10,997 bases of DNA from Spirochaetales bacterium (GTDB lineage: Bacteria > Spirochaetota > Spirochaetia > Sphaerochaetales > Sphaerochaetaceae). The notes beneath the pieces were generated by a model. The model was given only the letters and a program-made list of their open reading frames with translations. It searched no databases and was not told the DNA's origin. The position numbers and the translations under genes are program-made. This document shows, piece by piece, positions 1 to 5,363 of the stretch. Every line of letters begins with the position of its first letter. The stretch's first letter is position 1. The stretch is from assembly GCA_012800465.1 (NCBI GenBank), contig JAAZJI010000179.1, forward strand, positions 1-10,997. The letters are read 5' to 3'.

Positions 1-33
1 GGGTTCGCGAGCCGTCGTTCTCTTTCTGGGTGA

Positions 34-62
34 ACAGTATCGACTCTCTCAAAAAGAATCAA
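34..62 (-). promoter_or_regulatory. Possible weak sigma70-like promoter reading left out of the window
   Basis: On the minus strand TTGATT (62-57) and TACTGT (39-34) are 17 bases apart. Each matches the consensus hexamer at four of six positions. It would serve a minus-strand gene beyond the left edge, which cannot be seen. AT-rich DNA yields such matches by chance, so this is only a candidate. Confidence 0.18.
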
Positions 63-82
63 GTACATTTCTCGTCTTTTCT

Positions 83-99
83 CATTTTTTATAAAAATG
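83..99. repeat. Short AT-rich inverted repeat
   Basis: Arms CATTTTT and AAAAATG are perfect 7-base complements around the loop TAT. The stem has one G-C pair, so it is a poor intrinsic terminator. It could be a weak terminator, a protein site or chance in AT-rich DNA. Confidence 0.3.
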
Positions 100-180
100 T
101 CTTCTTGCCTCATAGAACTTTACATCTGCATGTCTCCGGATTTCACAAAATATTTACACTAATGCGAAAATCCTTCCATC

Positions 181-1509
181 CTAGTTCTTCATCAAGATCG
201 GCTGGCGGGTGTTCTCCAGCACGTCGCGCCAGAGCGCCCCCCTGAGATCGACGTAGTTCCGCTCCCGCACCGCCACGTCGATCGGCAGATGGACGAACCG
301 GTTGTGCAGCATCCCGATCAGCAGGGAGGTCTTCCCCGCCATCGCAGCATGGACCGCATGCGCTCCGAGGCGGGCGCAGTAGATCGAATCGTAGGAGTCC
401 GCCGGGGCGGAACGGATGATGTAGGATGGGTCGATGTACTTCAGGTTGACCTCGATCCCCTCCTTCTTGAAGTACTTGATGATCTCATCCCTGAGGTAGA
501 TTCCGATATCGTGGAACTTTACGTTCCCCGAAGCATCCACTTCCCCGGTCGCGGGCATCAGGTCCTGGCCTGCCCCTTCGCTGACGAGGACGACCGCGTG
601 GTCCCGGTCGAGAATCCGCTTCTTCAGGTGGGCCAGGAATCCGTTCGGCCCCTCCAGGTCGAAAGGGTTCTCCGGAATCAGGCAGAAGTTCACGTCGCTC
701 TGGGCAAGGGAGGTGTTCGCCGCGATGAAGCCGCTTTCCCGTCCCATCACCTTCACCAGTCCGATACCGTGGATCGAGTTCTTCGCTTCGACGTGCGCTC
801 CCCGGACGACGCGGACCGCCATCTGGACGGCGGTGTCCACCCCGAAGGAGGACTGGATCAGCGAAAGGTCGTTGTCGATCGTCTTGGGGATGCCGATGAC
901 CGCGATCTTCAGCCCGCGCCTATCCACCTCCTCGGCGATGTCCCGCGCCCCGCGGAGGGTTCCGTCGCCGCCGACCGTCACGAGGATGTTCACGTTCAGC
1001 CGTTCCAGCGAATCGACGATCTCATCGACCTTCTTTCCGCCGCCGCGGGCGGAGCCGAGGATCGTTCCCCCCTTCTCCTGGATGTCATCCACCACGTCGG
1101 GATCCAGCGGGATGACCGGCCAGGGGCTGGAGGCGAGCAGGCCCTGATACCCGTACTGAATCCCGCTGATCCGCCGCACTCCATAGCGGTACCAGAAGCA
1201 GCGGACGACCGACCGGATGACGTTGTTCAGACCCGGACAGATCCCGCCGCAGGTCGCGATCGCGGCGTGGACGTGCTTGGGGTTGAAGTAGATCTTCTCC
1301 CTCGGCCCGGCGAGCTCCACCGTCTCCTCGAAGCGGGGAACCTGACGGCCGACCTCGTTCATCATCGCCTCGATTCCGAAGAGGATGTGGTCGCTGTCGC
1401 GGACGTAATCCACCTGGACCTCTCCGTGCTTGTCACCCATGATGATCGGGTTGGGGACCTTCGCCTCCCCGAGATTGGAAATCGTGAAATCATAGCTCTT
1501 TGCACTCAT
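181..1509 (-). CDS. pfk: ATP-type 6-phosphofructokinase
   Basis: Encodes a 442-residue cytoplasmic phosphofructokinase, which phosphorylates fructose 6-phosphate to fructose 1,6-bisphosphate in glycolysis. Visible motifs are CGGxxPGLN (about residues 87-95), GGDGT (180-184, phosphoryl-donor loop), PKTIDND (208-214, with the catalytic Asp at about 212), MGRESGF (255-261) and an IRSxPA sugar-phosphate segment near 365-370. In this family a Gly in GGDGT goes with ATP use, while pyrophosphate enzymes have GGDDS. The Lys of PKTIDND is shared with the pyrophosphate and plant-like ATP enzymes, so ATP is the best reading but not proven. About 80 residues precede the core, as in the long, plant-like forms. 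Two ATG codons are in tandem (1512 and 1509). GGAGG at 1520-1516 lies 3 bases before the first and 6 before the second, so 1509 is preferred. The start lies inside the end of the regulator gene (20-base overlap), indicating translational coupling. Confidence 0.95.
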   Translation of the reverse strand: MSAKSYDFTISNLGEAKVPNPIIMGDKHGEVQVDYVRDSDHILFGIEAMMNEVGRQVPRFEETVELAGPREKIYFNPKHVHAAIATCGGICPGLNNVIRSVVRCFWYRYGVRRISGIQYGYQGLLASSPWPVIPLDPDVVDDIQEKGGTILGSARGGGKKVDEIVDSLERLNVNILVTVGGDGTLRGARDIAEEVDRRGLKIAVIGIPKTIDNDLSLIQSSFGVDTAVQMAVRVVRGAHVEAKNSIHGIGLVKVMGRESGFIAANTSLAQSDVNFCLIPENPFDLEGPNGFLAHLKKRILDRDHAVVLVSEGAGQDLMPATGEVDASGNVKFHDIGIYLRDEIIKYFKKEGIEVNLKYIDPSYIIRSAPADSYDSIYCARLGAHAVHAAMAGKTSLLIGMLHNRFVHLPIDVAVRERNYVDLRGALWRDVLENTRQPILMKN

Positions 1510-1867
1510 CATCTTCCTCCGCTACGCTCTTCATCGCTTCGACAAACCGTTCGTATGGTTCCACGAGGCGCTCTTTCGCCTCAAGATGAAAGGTCCGATA
1601 GACCGCGATGAACCGCTCGGCGGCCTTGGTGAGGGTCGCGCCCTCCCGCGAGGAGCCGCCGCGCTTGCGTTCAAGCATCTTCATATCGAGCCCCTTTTCC
1701 AGATTTTCAATCATACCATATGCTTTCGAATAGGAAATGCCAAGGACGAGAGCGGCCTTCCGCAGGGAGGATTGGCGCGCGATCTCCTCCAGGAGCCACA
1801 GCACCCCGATCCCCATGAATTTATCGCCCTGCTCATCGATCAGATACAGCTTGCTCTTCAGTTCCAT
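1490..1867 (-). CDS. ModE-type winged helix-turn-helix regulator, DNA-binding domain only
   Basis: A 125-residue protein resembling the N-terminal DNA-binding domain of molybdate regulator ModE and related LysR-like winged helices. The helix-turn-helix lies at about residues 22-60 (core AALVLGISYSKAYGMIENLE), followed by the basic glycine-rich wing RKRGGSSREGATLT (67-80) and an acidic C-terminal helix. E. coli ModE is about twice as long because it carries molybdate-binding TOBE/Mop domains; these are absent, so molybdate sensing by this protein itself is unlikely. Proteins of this short type are usually annotated simply as winged-helix or LysR-like regulators. The start ATG at 1867-1865 overlaps the last 10 bases of the aminotransferase gene, with AGGTGAG at 1876-1870 just upstream as ribosome binding site. 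Its end overlaps the phosphofructokinase start, so all three genes are probably co-transcribed. Target genes cannot be read from the sequence; autoregulation of the operon is a natural guess. Confidence 0.85.
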   Translation of the reverse strand: MELKSKLYLIDEQGDKFMGIGVLWLLEEIARQSSLRKAALVLGISYSKAYGMIENLEKGLDMKMLERKRGGSSREGATLTKAAERFIAVYRTFHLEAKERLVEPYERFVEAMKSVAEEDDECKEL

Positions 1868-3156
1868 ATCTCACCTGCCGCCTGATAGATCAATTCTATC
1901 AGGTCGCTGACTTTTTCCAAGTCCACCGAGCAGTAGGCGACGCGAAGCGTGGTGCCATTGAGGTTGACCGTACCCACTTCGTACCGGTCCAGGAGATGAC
2001 GTCGCAGCTCCTCGGCGCTTTTTCTCGTCTTGAACGCCATGAAATAACCGCTGTTGAAGGGATAGGGAACCAGGTTCCCATCCCCTTCGAAGCGTTTCAG
2101 GGTCTCCTTGAGCACAAGATAGCGCTGCTTCATCTCGGAGAAGACCGCCTGCTTGTCGATCTCATACCGCCTGCCCTCCTGCATCGCCTTGATCAGCAGG
2201 CTCTGCCCGGGCCGGTCGCAGTTGGAAACCGAGGTTCGAATCGCGGCGAGGGTCTTTTTGTTCAGCGCGTCGTGCTGCCGGTCGGTCAGACCTTTCGCAC
2301 CGTAGGTGAGGAACCCGATCCTAAATCCCCAGACCATCGCTTCCTTCGTCGCCCCGTCGCTCTTGATCGCAAGAATCCGCTCATGGGCGTCGCAGAGCTT
2401 GGCGAAAATGGATTCCTTGGCGACATCGTCTTCGAAGAAGAGCCCGAAGTACGCATCGTCGATGATGGCGTTGAGAACCATCCCTTTTTCCGCCAATGCC
2501 ACGAGCCCCTCGACCAGCTCATCCTGTTCCGTCTCGGTGAGGGAGTACCCGGTGGGGTTGTTGGGGAAGTTCAGCAGCAGGTGGGCTTTCTTCGCCCCGG
2601 CGGATTCCAGGAGCTTCAGAAGGCCCGGCACGTTGAACCCTCCCTCCTTGGTGAAGGAAGGGAATGTCCGCACGTCCGCCCCGTGCTGATGGAGATAGAT
2701 CAGCTCATAGTTGTCCCAGTTCAGGTCGGGAAGGACGAACAGGTCGCCCGGATCGACGAACAGGGTGGCGACCATCGCCAAGCCGTTGGTCAGGCCGGCG
2801 GTCACCAGCGGCAGGGAGATCCTCTTGCCGTTCAGCGTTGGATTCTTTGCAAGCATCTCTTCGAGCCAAAGCCGTCGGAGGCGCATGTCGCCGCCGCCGG
2901 GGGCGTAGGAGAAGATGTCGTTTGGAACGAAGGATCCGGGGAGGAACTGATCGAAGATGTCGCGAAGGTGCATCGCCTGGCCGCCCAAGGTGGCCAAGCC
3001 GGCCGTGGCGTTGAAGCGCTTGGCCTTCTCCGTCGCTTCGGCGCTCTGGGCGACGACCCCCTTGGGAAAGAACAGTCGGCGACCGGTCTCCGAGAGCAGG
3101 GAGTCTATGACGGAATCTTCAAGGGCCTGGTTGAGTTCACGGGCAAGTTCATGCAT
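1858..3156 (-). CDS. PLP-dependent class I/II aminotransferase
   Basis: A 432-residue fold-type I pyridoxal-phosphate enzyme of the aspartate aminotransferase superfamily. Visible are NFPNNPTG (196-203, including the conserved Asn near the cofactor), DDAY (233-236, cofactor Asp and Tyr), the probable Schiff-base Lys271 in SDGATKEAMVWGFRIG, and Arg405 in LRVAYCSV, matching the substrate carboxylate Arg. All key residues are present, so it should be active. The amino-donor substrate is not readable; aspartate, aromatic or branched-chain amino acids, or a lyase side activity, are all possible. The open frame extends upstream to 3441, but that part lies inside the ligA coding region and is low-complexity Arg/Gly. 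The start at 3156 has GGAGGT (3168-3163) six bases upstream, and its own promoter-like pair lies at 3181-3209. It is the first gene of the apparent aminotransferase-regulator-phosphofructokinase operon. Confidence 0.9.
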   Translation of the reverse strand: MHELARELNQALEDSVIDSLLSETGRRLFFPKGVVAQSAEATEKAKRFNATAGLATLGGQAMHLRDIFDQFLPGSFVPNDIFSYAPGGGDMRLRRLWLEEMLAKNPTLNGKRISLPLVTAGLTNGLAMVATLFVDPGDLFVLPDLNWDNYELIYLHQHGADVRTFPSFTKEGGFNVPGLLKLLESAGAKKAHLLLNFPNNPTGYSLTETEQDELVEGLVALAEKGMVLNAIIDDAYFGLFFEDDVAKESIFAKLCDAHERILAIKSDGATKEAMVWGFRIGFLTYGAKGLTDRQHDALNKKTLAAIRTSVSNCDRPGQSLLIKAMQEGRRYEIDKQAVFSEMKQRYLVLKETLKRFEGDGNLVPYPFNSGYFMAFKTRKSAEELRRHLLDRYEVGTVNLNGTTLRVAYCSVDLEKVSDLIELIYQAAGEIWN

Positions 3157-3180
3157 GGGGCCACCTCCATAGTTCCCCCC

Positions 3181-3209
3181 TATATATCCGTTTTTCCCGC
3201 GAATGTCAT
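3181..3209 (-). promoter_or_regulatory. Probable sigma70-like promoter of the aminotransferase operon
   Basis: On the minus strand ATGACA (3209-3204) and TATATA (3186-3181) are separated by 17 bases. ATGACA matches TTGACA at five of six positions. The start of transcription would fall near 3174, about 18 bases before the ATG at 3156, leaving room for the ribosome binding site at 3168-3163. It lies in the 74-base gap after ligA, so the aminotransferase operon can be expressed independently of ligA. Confidence 0.5.
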
Positions 3210-3230
3210 CACACAAAAGAGAAATTGTGA

Positions 3231-5279
3231 TCACTCGCCCAGCATTTGAAGAAATTCCGCCTCGTCGATGATCCGGATCCCCAGTTCTCTGGCTTTCGCA
3301 AGCTTGCTTCCCGCCCCCGGTCCGGCGAGCAGCACGGTCGTGCTCCGCGTCACGCCGCCCGTCGTCTTCCCCCCGCGCTTCTCGACTTCCCTGAGGGCGA
3401 GATCCCGCGGCTTGAAGCGCTCGAACGTTCCGGTGATGCACCAGGTCTGTCCTGCGAATATCTGTTTCACGGTCGACGTCTCGATCTTTTCCTCCATCGA
3501 AAGCCCCGCCGAGCGGAGGGCTTCGATCCGGGTTCTCATGTCCCGGTCGTTGAGGGCATCGATATAGAGGCGGGCGATCTTCTCTCCGATCCGGTCGATC
3601 GAAAGAAGGGTCTCAACATCCTCCCGCTCGGCGACGGCAAGGAGCTTGTCGATCGAATCCAGTCCGCTTGCAATCAGGAGATCCGCCCCTTTCTTTCCGA
3701 GTTCGGGAATGCCCAATGCCATAAGCACCTGCCGAAACGGCCGATTCTTGCTCTCTTCCACGCCCTCCTTGATCAGGGCGATCTTCTTCGGTCCGTACCC
3801 GGGCCGATCGGAGAGAATCTCCTCATAGTCGATCGAGTAGATGTCCTGGATATCCCCCAAGGCACCGAGGTCGACCAGGTCCTTCACGGTCGAAGGCCCG
3901 AAGTTCTCGATATCCATCCCCTCCTTGGAGACGAAGAACTCGATCCGTCCGAGGATCTGGGCGGGACAGTTCCGGCCGTTCGGACAGAAGGTGTGCGCCC
4001 CCCGTTCCTCGAGCGGGGTATCGCACGAGGGACAGCGCGAAGGCATCCGCCACACCCCGGTGTTCTCCTCCGCCTTCTCGATCACCCGCTCGACCGCCGG
4101 GATGACGTCTCCCCGCCGGGAGATCTCGACGAGGTCGCCGATTCCCAGCTCGAGGCCGTTGATGTACTCCTGATTATGGAGGGTGATGTTGCCGATCGTC
4201 GAACCCGCGACCCGGGCCGGTCTGACCCGTGCCACGGGGGTCACCCGCCCGGTGCGGCCCACCTGGACGTCGATGCCCAGAAGGGTGGTGACCGCCTGGG
4301 GCGATTCGAACTTGTAGGCGAGCGCCCACCTGGGGTGGTGACCGGTGTAGCCGAGGGTCTCCCGATAGGCGATCGAATCGACTTTCGCCACGAGGCCGTC
4401 GATCTCATAGGCAAGGGCGGCCCGACGCTCGGTCTGCTCGCGGATGAAGGGTCCGATCTCTTCCCATGACCCGGAGACCGCCTTCAGTCCGGCCGCTTCA
4501 AGGGCGTCTCCGGCATCGATCGCGTTCTTGGTGAAATATGCGAAGTGCTCGTTGATCGTGAATCCGTACGCTTTGAGCTTGGCCAGGACCTCCAGATGGG
4601 TCGTCGGCTGGTCCGTATTCCAGAACCCCTCGTAGGCGAAGATCCTCAGAGGGATTCTGGCAACTTCGCTGGACTTGATCCGTCTCAACGTCCCGCTGGC
4701 GAGGTTGCGAGGGTTGGCATACGGGGTTTCAAGGGTCCTGTTGAGGGTTTCGAACTCCGCCTTGGGAAGATGGATCTCCCCCCGGACCGCCACCGTCACC
4801 GCTTCGGGAAGGGTCAGCGGAATCGTCGGAATCGTCTTCACATTCGCACTCACATCGTTGCCCACCACCCCGTTCCCCCGGGTCACCGCACGCCGAAGGA
4901 CGCCGTTCTCATAGTAGAGGACGATCGAGACCCCGTCGATCTTCTCCTCGATGATGATGCCCAGCCCGTCCGGGGCGTTCTTCTCGAGCTTTCCGATCCA
5001 CGAAAGGAGCTCCTCCTCGGTGTACGCCTTGTCCAGGCTGAGGACGGCGATCGTGTGCTCCACCTCGGGGAAATCGCCGGAGATGTCGCTGCCGACGCGG
5101 ACGGTCGGGGACGTGGGGGAAGCGAACCCGGGATATCGCCTCTCCAGTTCGAGCAGCCGGTCGAACTTCCGGTCATACACCGAATCATCCACCAGCGGCC
5201 GGCTGTCGACGTAGTACGCTCGCTGGTAGGTCTCCAGCTCCTTCCTCAGCTGTTCGATCTCGCGCTCTATCTTCTCCAT
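3231..5279 (-). CDS. ligA: NAD-dependent DNA ligase LigA
   Basis: Encodes a complete 682-residue bacterial replicative DNA ligase, which seals nicks using NAD+ (Okazaki fragment joining and repair). Domain order is canonical: Ia helical NMN-binding region (about 1-60, with YYVDSRPLVDDSVYD), the nucleotidyltransferase core with the adenylated Lys113 in EEKIDG, an OB fold (about 320-400, GRTGRVTPVA), a four-cysteine zinc finger (C416, C419, C432, C438), helix-hairpin-helix repeats (about 450-590) and a C-terminal BRCT domain (about 605-682, ITGTF). Length is close to E. coli LigA (671 residues). The open frame continues upstream to 7262 but only as antisense of the oxidoreductase gene. The ATG at 5279 matches the family's N-terminus. 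No normally spaced ribosome binding site is present: a GGGGG run sits one base before the ATG. Together with the promoter at 5287-5315 this suggests a leaderless or near-leaderless transcript. Confidence 0.97.
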   Translation of the reverse strand: MEKIEREIEQLRKELETYQRAYYVDSRPLVDDSVYDRKFDRLLELERRYPGFASPTSPTVRVGSDISGDFPEVEHTIAVLSLDKAYTEEELLSWIGKLEKNAPDGLGIIIEEKIDGVSIVLYYENGVLRRAVTRGNGVVGNDVSANVKTIPTIPLTLPEAVTVAVRGEIHLPKAEFETLNRTLETPYANPRNLASGTLRRIKSSEVARIPLRIFAYEGFWNTDQPTTHLEVLAKLKAYGFTINEHFAYFTKNAIDAGDALEAAGLKAVSGSWEEIGPFIREQTERRAALAYEIDGLVAKVDSIAYRETLGYTGHHPRWALAYKFESPQAVTTLLGIDVQVGRTGRVTPVARVRPARVAGSTIGNITLHNQEYINGLELGIGDLVEISRRGDVIPAVERVIEKAEENTGVWRMPSRCPSCDTPLEERGAHTFCPNGRNCPAQILGRIEFFVSKEGMDIENFGPSTVKDLVDLGALGDIQDIYSIDYEEILSDRPGYGPKKIALIKEGVEESKNRPFRQVLMALGIPELGKKGADLLIASGLDSIDKLLAVAEREDVETLLSIDRIGEKIARLYIDALNDRDMRTRIEALRSAGLSMEEKIETSTVKQIFAGQTWCITGTFERFKPRDLALREVEKRGGKTTGGVTRSTTVLLAGPGAGSKLAKARELGIRIIDEAEFLQMLGE

Positions 5280-5286
5280 GCCCCCG

Positions 5287-5315
5287 ATTGTATACCCGGT
5301 GCCCGAGAGAGGCAA
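5287..5315 (-). promoter_or_regulatory. Probable ligA promoter, predicting a leaderless transcript
   Basis: On the minus strand TTGCCT (5315-5310) and TACAAT (5292-5287) are 17 bases apart. TACAAT matches the -10 consensus at five of six positions. Transcription starting about seven bases after the -10 would begin at about 5280, next to the ligA ATG (5279-5277). The -35 lies in the GGCAATTGCC palindrome shared with the opposite promoter. Confidence 0.5.
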
Positions 5316-5320
5316 TTGCC
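5311..5320. repeat. Perfect palindrome GGCAATTGCC between divergent promoters
   Basis: The ten bases are their own reverse complement and lie near the middle of the 84-base region between ligA and the oxidoreductase operon. Five bases of each -35 hexamer (TTGCC on both strands) fall within it. This may simply be two back-to-back -35 boxes or may be an operator through which one protein controls both directions. Confidence 0.45.
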
Positions 5321-5344
5321 CCAATGCTTCCGGCGTGGTATCGT
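5316..5344 (+). promoter_or_regulatory. Possible promoter of the oxidoreductase-dnaE gene block
   Basis: TTGCCC (5316-5321) and TATCGT (5339-5344) are separated by 17 bases, each matching consensus at about four of six positions. A start near 5351 would leave about 13 bases before the ATG at 5364, containing the ribosome binding site GAGGA. No equally good pair was seen elsewhere in the gap on this strand. Confidence 0.38.
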
Positions 5345-5363
5345 TGGGAATCAGAGGAAGATC

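Larger units (their letters stand above)
1..180. other. AT-rich non-coding stretch downstream of the phosphofructokinase gene
   Basis: No convincing gene is seen here. By hand count bases 61-180 hold 39 G/C out of 120, far below the visibly GC-rich genes to the right. The only open frame, a plus-strand one from base 30, has no ribosome binding site, resembles nothing and runs into the end of the phosphofructokinase gene. The stretch holds a short AT-rich inverted repeat (83-99) and a weak minus-strand promoter-like pair (34-62). No GC-rich stem followed by a T-run was found, so no intrinsic terminator for the minus-strand operon is called. Confidence 0.6.

Noticed and set aside
1..20. GGTTCGCGAGCC resembling a tRNA T-arm at the left edge
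   Set aside because: The loop lacks the conserved A after TTCG and no acceptor stem or CCA follows.
289..1611. 440-codon plus-strand open frame opposite phosphofructokinase
   Set aside because: It is antisense to a gene with clear catalytic motifs, is rich in Asp, Arg, Val and Pro as expected from GC-biased antisense reading, and has no ribosome binding site or known domain.
3209..3230. TCACA-N12-TGTGA inverted repeat after ligA
   Set aside because: Half-sites are in the opposite order to a CRP-type site, the spacing is wide and it is too weak for a terminator stem. Chance is likely, although it touches the -35 of the aminotransferase promoter.
1996..3249. 417-codon plus-strand open frame opposite the aminotransferase
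   Set aside because: Antisense shadow with Gly/Val/Gln/Arg-biased composition and no recognisable domain, while the opposite strand encodes a complete enzyme.
3157..3441. Upstream extension of the aminotransferase open frame
   Set aside because: It lies in the 3' part of ligA in another frame, has low-complexity Arg/Gly composition, and the internal ATG at 3156 has a strong ribosome binding site and promoter.
4545..5363. Upstream extension of the large-subunit open frame
   Set aside because: It is antisense to ligA; the ATG at 5364 has a good ribosome binding site and begins just before the hammerhead domain.
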